Assembly: GCA_030272585.1 (NCBI GenBank)
Contig: BSYQ01000014.1
Location: forward strand, 744,001 to 808,000
Source of the DNA: Bryopsis sp. KO-2023
Taxonomy: Eukaryota; Chlorophyta; Ulvophyceae; Bryopsidales; Bryopsidaceae
Direction of reading: 5' to 3'
Length of the DNA stretch: 64,000 bases
The number at the start of each line of letters is the position of its first letter. The first letter of the stretch is position 1. Below, in pieces: positions 12,605-24,143 of this stretch. Under the pieces are notes generated by a model that saw nothing but the letters and a program-made list of their open reading frames with translations, ran no database searches and was not told the origin of the DNA. The position numbers were made by a program, and so were the translations under genes.

Positions 12605-13054
12605 TTAAATTGCTCCAGAGAGCCACGATGCCACGGCCAAGGCGCTGATTCCAACAATGATCCACAAGAAATAGTTCGCCCCCATCTTGGTGTTTTCAGC
12701 GCCCCCCAGGCCTAGGTACTCGGCTCTCATCTTATCCTTCATCGACTTCGACAGGTCGGCTTGCTTCACCTGGGGGAGCTCGTCCACGTAGACCGTCTCC
12801 CCCTTGGCTTCCGCGGGCGCTTTCTCGACGACTTCCTCAGTGACTTTCTCAGTCATTTCTGGCGCTGGGGACTCTTTCTTATCAGCGCTTGACGATTCTT
12901 TCTCAGCCCTGACGAGCACGCATCTCCTGTGAAGTCGACCGGAATCCAAGGCGCGCAACCCGGAGCAACCGCCGTTGACTTTCCTGGCCCCGACGCCGCC
13001 CCTGACGTGCGCTCCGAAGGTCGTCGCCTTGGTCGTGATCTTCAGGGTATCCAT
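12605..13054 (-). CDS. Small plastid single-pass membrane protein (unrecognised family)
   Basis: Intronless, 149 aa. Residues 1-49 are rich in Lys, Arg, Ser, Gly and Thr with no acidic residue until Asp37, ending CVLVRA/E, which looks like a chloroplast transit peptide with a typical VRA cleavage site. A charged, Glu/Lys/Ala-rich middle (about 50-95) follows. The C-terminal part has a soluble motif MRAEYLGLGGAENTKMG, then one hydrophobic segment (about 127-146, NYFLWIIVGISALAVASWLS) ending at the C-terminus. It is therefore probably a tail-anchored thylakoid or envelope protein. The compact motif before the TM looks conserved in style, but I cannot name the family. The ATG at 13052-13054 was chosen because it gives the cleanest targeting peptide; the frame stays open upstream. 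Confidence 0.72.
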   Translation of the reverse strand: MDTLKITTKATTFGAHVRGGVGARKVNGGCSGLRALDSGRLHRRCVLVRAEKESSSADKKESPAPEMTEKVTEEVVEKAPAEAKGETVYVDELPQVKQADLSKSMKDKMRAEYLGLGGAENTKMGANYFLWIIVGISALAVASWLSGAI

Positions 13055-13488
13055 GTTGGCAGAACTTTGATACTGGCGAATCCATCCATCCCTAGCTCTT
13101 AAAATCTGGGGCAGCCATGCAAAGATATGTTGCCGTACGTATCGTTCGATCTCAAGTCGGCCACGTGAAAGCAGCCGCCGAAAAGGTGTGCCACCCGCGA
13201 GACCTTCGAGCGTCTGTGCCGAGCACCGTCCGGTGCCTCTCCCGCTCTTGGTACACATTTCCACCACCACGTCGCGCTCGAACTCGTCTCGACGAAACCT
13301 CCATGCGAAACACACTTGACGCACGTGACGCACGTGATGCACGTGAGACATCACGTGTTTCCCCCTGATGTGTCACATCCAACGAAACGGAGGCTCAGTT
13401 GAATGTACTGCTGGCGTCTCCAGACAGAATTGACAGAAACTATGCGAAGCCCCCAGCACGCCTGCCCACTCCGTGATCGTTTCGAAGT
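13055..13488. promoter_or_regulatory. Divergent promoter region
   Basis: This 434-bp gap separates two divergently transcribed genes that both appear to encode organelle-targeted proteins. It contains four closely spaced CACGTG/CGTGAT-type words (13320-13360: gacgcacgtgacgcacgtg, gcacgtgagac, tcacgtg). CACGTG is the G-box core bound by bHLH and bZIP factors in plants. That this drives both genes is inference. Confidence 0.45.
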
Positions 13489-16127
13489 ATGCTACTCGTT
13501 TCGAAGCGATTTTTCTTGACTTTGCGGAGTCATGTAGTTGGACCTGCTGGGACTCGCGGCTGGGGGGTTCCGGACAAAGCGTGGCTCGCAGCGTGTCAAC
13601 CACCGGAACTCATCCACAGCCCAGAGGAAGCGATTGATGCAGGTATACCCTCCTCATTGTAAGAATTTAAGTGCAACTCTTTGTAGGAACCAACAGCTGC
13701 TCTTGGGTGGCTTGGGTTGTTGAAACTCCATCTTCTGGCTTTCTCTGAAGTTGAAAGTGGTGATTGGCTTGATATGAGATTTTATTGCAAAAAACCAAAC
13801 AGAATATGTAATGTTGGGTATTTGAGTACTGGAATGTCAACTTCCAGTGAAATTTATTCCAAGACAGTGACTGAGATGCCAAAATGGTGTGGGGGCCAAT
13901 TGCTGTTTCCCCAGGTTCGGAAATCCACGAGGAGATCATTCACTTTATCGATTACCTACCGACCCATGACATCAACTTGGCAATCCAGCTCAATCAACTG
14001 TATCTGGAGGAGCCGGGTAATGTGCAGCAAAGGGTGAAAAAGCTCACTTCTGTGGTAAGGATGCCCCTGATCGATCAAAGGAGTGCCGAATCCCAAGAAA
14101 TCAATGGAAGGTATTACGACCAAGTGATCGAACCCGCAGACATGGTGGGCTACATGATTCTCAACGACAGAGTGAAAGACTTCAGCCGAGGGCTGCGATA
14201 TCTGGACATTCTGGAAAGTGCGAGGCAGGGGGGGGCTCCGAACCACCACGAATCTGAATATTCAGTCCAGCTGGGGAGGGACATTCCGATCACGTTGATG
14301 CTGGCCGAAAGTGCAAAGATTTTGGGGAAGAAAATCGGGATGAGGGACAGCGAATTTGCGGTGGCTTTGGAGGAGGTGGGGATCTTGTTTCCTGACATAT
14401 GCGATGAGGTGGAAAAATTCACGGACCCCGAGAGGTTTGCATCTTTGGTGTTGCACCGATCGCTGGTGGTGAGGAGGTTCATGGCTTGCCGTTCTTTCCT
14501 CCCGGCTGGGACGACCTTGGTTGAAGCCGCGTTCGACATGCTGGGGGCGCCCAATGTTACGTTGGAGAACAGCGATTCGCACTTTGCGGAGTATCTGGCC
14601 TGGCTGGGAGCTTTTCAGAAGAAGGGCCTGAGTTGGAGCAACATGCTGAGGGCGGTGGACATGTTGATCCAGTGCAGAGATGATGTCCAGATTCGAGGGG
14701 ACTCCGTTTCGAAAAAAGTGCAAGATATGCTGGACGCTGTGCCGGTGGCTTTTCTGGGGACCTTGGAAGCGTCGGTGATGAATGGCAGCCCCACAAAGAC
14801 GATGTTATCGCTTTTCTCAAATTCAGATGATGTAATTTCGAGTGGGAAATCGTACGGTGCAACAGAGAAGGGCGATGTGCTGCAAGCCCTGGTTAACAGC
14901 GCTGAATTGCTCACCAAGGACTCCAGAAGTTTGATCAAAATCGAGAAAAATCTGGCTGAGCTGGATAAAATTTTTGACTTTGAGAGGGGGCTAGCAAATT
15001 TGAGGGTGCCCAACGTAGTTCAATATCGTCCCGAGTGGGTGGTGGATTTAGATAAGCATAAGGATGGTTTAGAGTTGGCAGTGGCTGCATTGAGGATGGC
15101 TTTCACCAACAAAGAAGGCAGCATATACGTCATGCATTTCGATGTCGTAAATTTGTTGTGGGGGGTGGAAAAATCGGTGGAGCTGTGTTTGGCATTGTCT
15201 GGCAAATTCAGCAGAGAAGCGATATTCGATATTTTCAAGAAGATTGGCGAGTGGGTTCGAACGCTGCTGTCTCCAGAGTTCATCCCGGTGTCCTTGTTTT
15301 CTTTGTTGGCACGATTCGAAGTCAAGGAAGTTATGGAATTTATGCTAAAGGATGATGAATCGAGGGCGAAAATACGGGAAGAACTGTTTTTGATATATGG
15401 CAGACATGCGAGAAAAATGTTGGAGGAACTCGCTGGATTTCCTGAGCTATTTACTGACGACAATCTCCGGGAAATCGCAGTCGATGTTTCAGGGTTGCGG
15501 AAAATATATAGGGAGGAAGATCTGCATGCTAGATATGTCCGATGGCCTTCAGAAACCCTCAGACCAGCGGTTTTAGCTGCCAGGATTGCCAGGGATGAAC
15601 ATGGGGTGGAAATGAAAGCTTGCATAGAAGTGTTGACTCGATTGGATGCCGTACGACTGCTGGAGCTTGATCGATTAGATCTAGCCCCCGTCGTCCTGGA
15701 AAGCTACGTCCCCTGTCTGGCCCGATTCATCAAAGCTTGTGCCGAGAACCCGTTGGGCTGGGATAATTTCATGTTTCTGGTGGAAGGCTTCCGAAAGAAC
15801 AAGCTGTACAAGATCAATCCCCAGGAGTTTCGACGGATGTGGCAATGTGCTTTCGACTCGATTTTGATGGCCCCCGAAGCTTTCTTGGACAAAGAAATGT
15901 TTGTGCGGGTGGTATCGACCATGCAAGCGGAGAAGTGGAATTTTGCGGAAATGGAAGTGCATGAGGTGCTTAGACGGGAGCCTCTGTTGGTGTACCACAT
16001 GATCCAGCTTCGATATAATCAGGAATTGGAGGCGGTCTCAAAAGGGGACAAAACGATTGAAGGTGGAGATGCAGCAGGAGACGCAGAATGGATGGAGGCA
16101 GCAGAAGAGAAGTTGGCTGTATCGTAG
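13489..16127 (+). CDS. 788-aa helical protein, probably mitochondrial, unknown family
   Basis: Two exons: 13489-13642 and 13915-16127 (phase 1 join rebuilding GGT; GT/AG borders clear). The ATG at 13489 gives MLLVSKRFFLTLRSHVVGP, positively charged, free of acidic residues and amphipathic, so a mitochondrial presequence is likely. The rest is almost entirely predicted amphipathic helix with recurring Leu/Ala/Arg-Glu patterns and no obvious enzyme motif, zinc site or transmembrane segment. It resembles organellar helical-repeat proteins in general style, but I could not define a repeat unit or find PPR/OPR/RAP signatures, so function is unknown. The tail is acidic (DAAGDAEWMEAAEEK). It is divergent from the plastid-protein gene at 12.6 kb. 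A long continuous frame of 737 codons after one intron makes the gene itself very likely. Confidence 0.75.
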
Positions 16128-16565
16128 TTAATACAAATTTCCATCAACATGCTGTCCGCCTTCAGTGACCTTTTTGATATCGTGGTGCTTCCCGACATAT
16201 TGACAGGTATAGGTGCCCCTAGTTTTTTCATATTTCTTGTCTCTCCACATAGATTGCAAAATCCTTTCTGTCTGGCTATATGGTGATGCGTCGTCTGGAC
16301 AGGTGCAACTTGTAATTCTTGTTTCATTCAATATTTCAAACCAATGGTGCTGAGAATACATTACAATCATTACTCAAAACTGCTATCACCTCTCCCTGAC
16401 AACAAACTTGATTCTTCCCATTACACTCATCTTCCCCAGAAACCTGAAACCTATCCACCAGCACAATACATTGTTCGGTGTGGCTGCATGTGCCTAGCTA
16501 AGAAAAAGTACATCACTTTTCACACAGACGTACTCAGCGGCTTTCTCCTGCCCCCCAAAGCTCAC
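16128..16565. other. Convergent 3' intergenic region
   Basis: No gene seen. It separates the 3' ends of the helical-protein gene (+) and the hAT-derived gene (-). I found no terminal inverted repeat matching the far side of the hAT gene. Confidence 0.5.
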
Positions 16566-19396
16566 TCAATTAGTTGTGGATGGTGGAGCCGAGTTAAGCT
16601 TGGCATTCCATGACTTGACAGCCAATGAGTATGGGAAATTCTTGTAGTTGGGTCCATTGCACATCACCACCGCCCCTGTATTTAGATGTTCGTCCTCCAG
16701 CCCCACACTGAAACTCTTCCGCAAAAATCTGACATCCCCAAATAAGCGTTCGTTCCACACTCCCCCCAAGGGCAAAACCAGAAACACCTTCGCTAAGCAA
16801 GCGAAGTTGGGAATCAACTGAGAAAAACTGTTGTTTCTAAAAGTGGAATGCCAGAAATTCGCAATCTCGCAACCTTTCGTGGTCTGCCGTTCGCTTCCCT
16901 CCCCTCGGCAGCCCTGCTGTTCGATCATGACTTTGAGATGGGGTAATTCCCCATCCAGGTCCCCCTCTACGATCAAGGGATTCACCACGTTGCATTCTGT
17001 CGTCATGGCTGACCGCCCATATCTTTCTTTCAGCACTCCCACATGCTTATGAATATCGCCTTCGCTGGGATTTGATTGCCAGTAATGAGGGTCCAACACA
17101 CAGAACGCCTCCAGAAGCTCCGGTGCAGGGAATCGGTCGGCAAGATCCAACAGCACTCGTTTCGCCAGGCATGCCATTTGTTGCTCCACCCCCTCTCGAG
17201 CAAGCCTGAATTCCTCTTCCCCCACGACTTGGCCAGCGCTACTCAGCCAATGCGCATCCCCAGATATCAACAACAATGCCCGAGTGGTCCCATGTGCGCA
17301 AAATCTAAGTGGCGAAGCTCCATCACAAGAAACCAGCAATTCATACTTCGACCCAAAAGGACAACTGATACTGGGCATCCCACTTCCACCCCTCGGAGAA
17401 GCTTCTTCAGGTGGAGTCGATAGGCCATCGGAATTGCCTAGATATGCCGCTTGGATCATTTTGGTCGTTTCTTTCAGACATTTAACCATGCCAGAAATTG
17501 TCCTTTGCTCCGACCGAAAAGATTCACAGAGGAGCTCGAGCTGCTCTATCAAGGGGTGCAATATTGCTGAAGCTAGGAGGGTTTCCACAGCCAAGAGCCC
17601 ACTGTATATCACGTCGGCTTCCAAGAACTGCCCCCTGAGATCCCGGAAAATGTGCAGCATCGACGGATAATCAGCATAAAACTGGGCGTTGCAGCCCACC
17701 ACACTCAACCACGACATATCGTGTGGGGAAAAAGCCCCTAGAGAAGCATTCGACGCCAAAACATCCTTGATCCCCAGCGGGAAAGCTTCAGCAGGGAAGC
17801 GACAGATCGTTGCGCTCATGGTTTGCATGAGCAGTTCCAAACCTCTGACCGAATTCACCTCCAGGGCGCCCAACGGCAGGATGTTGTATCGATGCGACAG
17901 GCCATGCACATTCCAGACGAATGGAGAGCATCTGGACATCAGTTGAGTCGCCACCATGCTTTTTGTTCGGGCCCCCCACTGGGAACCCAAACTGCCCAGC
18001 CCAACACAAGCTTTCAAGTCGTCAAAACATAGGCCTGCATTTTGCAACCCGGAGAGAATCCACTCCATCAGCCCTTCTCCGACGGTGCCCGACGGCATCT
18101 TAGAAAATTGAACGAGCATTTCAATGGGGAATTTCCCTTGCTTGAAGAAACGTATCGCCAGGGAGCAATACGCCACTCCACCACACGTGATCGAATCGTC
18201 CAGCACCAAGCTGAACGGTCCCCCCCCTTTGATGTCCCTAGCTAAGTCCTCCAGGAGAACGCTTTTCAAAACTCCGGCCATTTCCCAAGCCTCCGCGATC
18301 GACAAGGTTTCGTCGACCGGCACCTGAGATTGCATGAATCGAAGGAACCCCAGCATTTTGTCGATTTCATCCAACCCCCTGCCAGTCGAAATTAGGTGAT
18401 ACACACACTTGAACAGCCCTGCTCGCTTCAAATCCTCTCGGCCCAAGGTCTGCATGAATTCCGGTGGGGTTGTGTCGGGCAGAATCATGGCCGGAGGCAA
18501 AGGGAAATCCGGCTGTCCAATTCCAGAGTGCCATTTTTCGTAAGCTTGTTGGTGTTTCGAGGGTTTTCCGTCTTTGGATGGCCTCTCATGATCGGTCAAA
18601 CTGTCGATTCTGCACAAGTGGCCACTCGTGGCTGAAACACATTTGTCATGACATAGCAGCATGATTTCCACTGAGACCTATGCAGGGTTGAATCTTGTGA
18701 AAATCTCTATATTTGCCAGTGTTTTTTGGGCAAAAAATTCAGCTGGTACTATATCAAGAGTCTGGTCCTTAAATTAACAGATTCTGCTGAACCGCAGATC
18801 CCCCAGATGAGCAAAAAAACTGTGCATTATAAAAAATAAAGAGAACACTAATAAAGGATGGAAAACTGTATGGGTATTTATGTTTCAACGATTCAGCTCC
18901 TCTGTTTTGCATGAGAGGCACTGTTTCACCATAAACACACCGCAAATTATTTTGACCAGAGGGGCTATGCTTGGCTAGTTTTGCCTTCCATATGGGAAAA
19001 TTTTTATGTTTGGAAAGCTTTTTTTCCAGGGGGCTTGACACAGTTCAACGTCAACACCAAAGTTATCCATGCGTACCGAAATTTCCTCGTCCCCATCCCC
19101 AGGCCACAGCCGTGCAAAAGTCTGCAGGGTTGACAGTACATCATATCTTTCTCTGCGTCATATCGCAGCCAGTCGAACTTCGCCAGCCAGATACTTTGAA
19201 AGCGCCGGTTTTGATCGTATTTCCTGGACCAGCGGCCTCGCTTCGACTTCCTTTCGTCCACCAACGCTGGAGCCGATCTTTCGCCGACGCTTTCCGTGGG
19301 CAACGGCTGATCGAAACCGCTGCATGCACCAGGAACGGAGTCGCGAACTGGTACAGGGAACGAAGGGTCCAGATCGTCCATGATTCGTTGGAAGGG
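16566..19396 (-). CDS. hAT transposase-derived protein (ZNF862/TTF-finger type), catalytically altered
   Basis: Two coding exons are supported: 19077-19396 and 16566-18600, joined with phase 2 to give TRKFR/LTDHERPSKDG. The first carries a TTF-type finger, FQSIWLAKFDWLRY...MMYCQPCR, followed after the splice by the HERPSK...HQQAYEKW helix. The large exon has an hAT transposase fold: FSLVLDDSI (first acidic site), an RNase H-like core, and a C-terminal hAT dimerisation region LPLGGVWNERLFGDV...LEDEHLN. The second catalytic Asp, normally in an SDG motif before a conserved HC..HR, is replaced: the block reads GLGSLGSQWG...NVHGLSHR. The RW motif reads SWLS. An open frame of about 680 codons with dead active site suggests domestication rather than decay. 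An ATG at 19379-19381 could be the start, or there may be an upstream exon: a TLDSFF-like QPLDSFV peptide sits near 19570. Confidence 0.75.
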
Positions 19397-19748
19397 TCCT
19401 TGTTCTTCCTGCAATTTTCAGGATAACAAAAGACAGAAACTCAAATAAACATCGATACGCCAACCATCGACACGAAGCTTGACTCCGGGGACGCATAACA
19501 AGACTTCGAATCGAAAAATAACAGCTTGGAAATGGGCAGGTGGCAGCAAGTTGACCGAAACAAAACTGTCCAGCGGTTGGTTTCTGTACTTGAGTATCTT
19601 CTGGCGGTTTGCCGCCAAGGTACAATAACCGAGGAAAGCCCTCTTGGCGGGACTCCACCAAACCCGAGCAAAAAGAAGGAAACCAGATTCTCCATTGCGA
19701 AATTCAATTCATCAGTTCAAAAACTTGAATCCGGATTTCTTGAATCGT

Positions 19749-19953
19749 CTACACCCTTCATCGTATTTAGTGTAGCCTACACTATTTCCGTGTACGGCAG
19801 AAATTTTAGAAAACAGAAAATAGTGTGGGCCACACTATTTCCGAAATCTACACTTCTAGTTAACGTTTCGGTTTTCCATGAATTAGTGTGGCCTGCACTA
19901 TTACTGAGGTAACACTATTAAAAGACCCACACTAAATACGATTGAGGGTGTAG
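19749..19953. mobile_element. 205-bp MITE-like element with 28-bp imperfect terminal inverted repeats
   Basis: The left end reads CTACACCCTTCATCGTATTT and continues AGTGTAG; the right end is its reverse complement with two or three changes (CCCACACTAAATACGATTGA, then GGGTGTAG). Inside are three near-palindromic 17-mers of the form TAGTGT(A/G)GCC(T/C)(A/G)CACTA. There is no coding capacity. It lies about 350 bp beyond the 5' end of the hAT-derived gene, but I have no evidence that the two are related; a target-site duplication was not evident. Confidence 0.72.
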
Positions 19954-22659
19954 TTTCCAAATTTTGGAAACACTGACACATTGCTTCTTGCAGCAATTGG
20001 AAACAAACTGTTTACTGTTGTTATTGGAGCTTTCCCTCACTCTCCTGCTGAACATTTTGCATTTTGACCGGCAGTTCGACAAATAATCATTCATGAATGC
20101 TCTCCATAGATTGTAGCTGGACATCTCACCAGCCATGTTGCAACATTTCACCTTTGACCACTGATACCCGCATCAATGTAACGCCTCCCACATTCCTCAC
20201 TATCTAGCAACATAAGCAAAAGTAGTAACCTGAGTCTTACAAGTATTGGAGTTTGTGGATTGAATACGTGGGATATTGTTAAGAGCAACATTCCATAGTG
20301 TCTCGATTGTCCACCTCCTTGGTTCCCCTGAACTGTAATCCCAACTGAGTACATGAAGCACAGTTGGTGCCTGCAGCACAGTTTTATCAACACATCATTC
20401 TACTGGGTCAACCCCATCCACGTCCGCATTCATCCACTCCCGATCTCCGGGTTTTACTTGGTTTTGAAGGGGGCATTTTGGTGAAGATGCAATAGAGCAA
20501 CACGTTCCAAGTGCTTGCAGCCCTGTTCTGGGTTGGGCAACGAATTGTGGTGGAGGATTCAGCGATCAGGGCTTAGTCTGAAAACTAGACAGCCTCAGGA
20601 CCCGGTGGGATGCGTTACTGTGCCCATTTAAATATTTATGGTTTACTGGGTGTTAGTCTGGCGTAAGGATAACATGTCTTCACGATCTGTGTGAGAACAC
20701 CATTTTGCAAAATTGTACAATTTACAATTGTAAGGTCATGATCCGCTCGTCAAGAGAGCAACACTAAAAAATATCTCACTTTAAAATATGTGAATGGACC
20801 AAACCAAAATATTTCCTCCAGTTTTTCTCTTAGTTTAGAACCTTCTTGTTGGTTTTGAAAACAGATACACCGGACCTGCGCTATCTCTGTTTGCCGTTAA
20901 ATTTATTCTGTGTTGTTCATCAAAAACAATTCCCAGCTTGTAAGCCATAAATTTTGGGTAGTCATTGCTTGCTTGTTTGTTTTTGAATCCCCCCCCCCCT
21001 GTCAAAACTTGGACCATGTTTAGACTGATTCTGAATGTGACCTAGGAAGCTGTGGGGTTTTTCTTTAGTTGGTCAAGTTGAGTCCACAGTTCAATCAGAC
21101 CAAATCTCAGGTCTCCATGGCATAGTATCCCACCGTCGCACATCCCACACAGCTTGTGCAAGCCTTGACCGCCAACTTTTATCAAAGTGCCGTGACTCCA
21201 GGACATGAACAAAAATGGGACTTCAGGATCGGACCCAGTTTTACCACCATTTGAAGGATCACTTGTGCTTTCAAAAGCATGAGGTAGTGGAATTTTGCCA
21301 AAAGTTCGTTGTTGTAGGGATGTGCCGCAATTGAATGTCCCAGACGATATTTACGACACAATAATGCAACACGCAATTCAGACAAATTTCTTGGGGTTAC
21401 AGAAACAGTTTTGTGGGCTGGGAGGATGCTCTGAAGGGTGATACAAACTTCCCAAAAAAAATGAATGTGTTCTGCAAGCTGACTGATTGTTCAAATATTG
21501 GTAGGGAACACAATGAATATCGAGTATCCTCCCAAGCTCTTGTTATTTGTTGGTTTGGCCAACACACCTCCACAATCACCAGATATCGTCATGGTTGTGA
21601 GTGTGGATACTATTTGGGACTGTTTCGTTTCAGCTTCGGTTGTTTGTGATTTGGTACATCATCGCGAGCACGGTGCTGCCGCATTAACTGTTCAGCAGGA
21701 GAATGCACCACAGGGTGGAGGCTAGCGGACCCCCCCCTCAACCACCACGCTCATGCCACGCAAGGCAAACAGGAAATCCATCAGTCCAGGACATCGCGCG
21801 GAGTGTAGTTCCCAACACGAATTTTCTCGTTTTTCCTGAGGTTTTTCCAGGACGATTGCAACAGAAACCGCTGATGATCTCTCCACCCTCCCCCCCCCCA
21901 GGGAAACTCTAGCCCTGCTGGGAAAAAGAGGTAAAAACCCACGGACCGCGGCAAGATTGAGGTCAATCCCTAGCGAAAGCTCACCACCAAGATCCAATCG
22001 AGAGTTCGAAACGTGGACCAATGCGTAACTGTTCAGTCATTGGGGGAAAAACACAACAAGGACTGGTGCCTGCCCCAGATGCCGCTCACTCAATAGACTC
22101 TTTGGGTGAACTTTCCAGGAGGCGTGGAGATCGTCTACTGTTAAGAAAGGAAACGTCACGGGCTGCTCAAAATCTAAAAAGACTTTTCAAACTCCTGATC
22201 AGGAGGACTGCTGGTGTGGCACTGGGGGCACAGCTTTCAAGTACGCTCGACACGAAAGGCCTGTTTCGGTGCGCTGGGGGAGTTGAGCAACTGATCCGAA
22301 ACACAGGACCTCCTTGTTTGGAAAACGAAACACTTCATAGCTTGACTGGCGTTCCCTGCGGATTGACTCCACTGTCACCGCATCGACAGATCCTTGCGCT
22401 TGTTGAAAGGGCTCACGCTGGCGTTGGGGCAGGAAGCGCTCCACAAGAAAAACAACGAGCAGGGTGGAGCCGATAAGATATCCTGAGAGGGTGTGGGGCT
22501 ATCCATAATCGCGACTGCAGCAATCCAAGTTTCTGTCAAAAAAAAATATCATGTTCCCTGAAACACAATTCTGACAAGATCTTGAGAATCTGAAGATGAT
22601 CTCATTAAAACGTAAATAAATTAGGCGGGATTTTTCGTACAATTCCCCCCCCCCCGCCT
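19954..22659. other. Intergenic region with no supported gene
   Basis: About 2.7 kb in which I see only short unrelated frames, scattered C/G homopolymers (for example near 20990 and 21890) and no coherent exon chain. Unrecognised non-coding genes cannot be excluded. Confidence 0.45.
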
Positions 22660-22666
22660 ATAAAAA
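22660..22666 (+). promoter_or_regulatory. Candidate TATA box
   Basis: A TATAAAA word follows a C-run and lies about 220 bp upstream of the ATG of the Tudor-like gene. Position and sequence fit a TATA element, but no start site is known. Confidence 0.4.
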
Positions 22667-22883
22667 CTCCACCCCACTTTCCACAACACACTTTTTTATC
22701 TTTCAGTTTGCTTTCGGCCGTGGAAACTCGAGTCAAGGATCCGACAAACGGCGTTCAATCATTCGAAACGCCACGGGTGGTCGACGTACACGCGCTCAAC
22801 GTCTTTCGGCGTTCGAAAGGCAAAAGACGATTCTGTCGTTGCCAGGAGGCGGTTGGGCCAGAGGAACAGCTGGGTCAGTTGGA

Positions 22884-24143
22884 ATGACGAGTAGGCAACG
22901 CGTTGCAACAACAAGCGGAAGGCGGGAGCTCAATCGCGGGCACCGCGCCGACTCGGCGGGTTGCCACGACGGTGGGCGAGACGCGGAGCTTAAAGACTTG
23001 ATCGGGAAAGTGGTGGACATCCCAGCGATTCACTTCGGCGTCGACGTGCCGGAAATGTACTACAGGTAGGCGAACAGGTTTACAGCAATCTGTTTCTGTC
23101 AAGGTCCCAAAGAACGAACGCCGCATTCCTTGCAGTTTTTTTTTCCTCCAAAGCAGTCCAAAGACCTTCCAGGTTTTCTTGAGGGTAGAATAGGCGCGAA
23201 TATGAGCGAATCTCTGGTCAGCGGGTCAACGCATAACATCGAGCGGCTAGCCCGTGTTCAGTTCAGACGCACCGGGCCAAAAGTTCAGGTTGCTCTTCAA
23301 CCTGTGTACTTCTGCACTCGTATCCATCGCTCCAAAAGTACTTTTATTGCTTGCCAAGCAGTGAGGGGCTAGGGATATGTTTTTTCTAGCGGGCAGGCCT
23401 GTTGCAAGAAGCCAGATAGAACCTGAGATGCGATATGTGGCGGATAGAAACAAACTCTGACCTCAAAAAACTGGTCGGGAGTCTTTTTCATAACCGCGAG
23501 CGCGCGCCCCTCGATCAAACTCAGCCAATCACTCTTTCTCTTCGTCCTATTTGGATCGACACACTCCTTTCAGGGGCGCTGAATCAGGGCCGGTTTTACT
23601 AGCAGTAGACAAAGTATGAAATGGAGTGTAGATAAAGCAACGTTTTTAACCGCACTGACTTTGACCCCACGATCCACATGCTGAACTAGACATCTTCTTA
23701 GGCGGGACGTCGCACGATCATGCCGCTAGAGACCAAAACTCGGAGGTGGTTTCTCTTTCACAACAATTCGTTTGCAAACCAATTGGAGTGTTGGTTTTCT
23801 TTTGGTTTTTATCGCGCACCGTTCACGAACTCTGGACTCTCGTCTGGACGCCCCTTCGAAACGTGGCAACCCCTCTCAGATTTCCGCCGATGTTGTGTGC
23901 AGGGCGACAATACTTCGTCGAGACTCTGCTCGGCGAACCGCTGTGGTGGTCCGATTCCAAGAGGATGGCAGTCAGTATTGGCTTCCGATCAAAGATGTGC
24001 GCGCGTGGCTGGACAGCACGAGCCCAAGAAGGTCGGGCTGCACCGGGAAAGCGGCGGACGAATTTGCTGCATCTGTGTTGTTGGACATCCGTCAAAAATC
24101 CTTGCAGGGGCTGCAAATGAAACTGGCTGGAATAGCTTCATAG
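22884..24143 (+). CDS. Small Tudor-like domain protein (hypothetical)
   Basis: Two exons, 22884-23065 and 23903-24143, join in phase 2 to give VPEMYY/RATILRRDSA and a 140-aa product. The central block GKVVDIPAIHFG...YYRATILRR...AVVVRFQEDGSQYWLP ends in DVRAWL, the length and pattern of a small beta-barrel of the Tudor/agenet kind (V.A.V......V.V.F.DG...W.P...). Such domains usually bind methylated histones or act as protein adaptors in chromatin. The N-terminus is basic and Arg-rich. The seamless join across an 837-bp intron is the main evidence that the gene is real. Tudor assignment is by pattern only, and the frame is also open upstream of the chosen ATG (to about 22709), so a longer N-terminus is possible. 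Confidence 0.55.
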
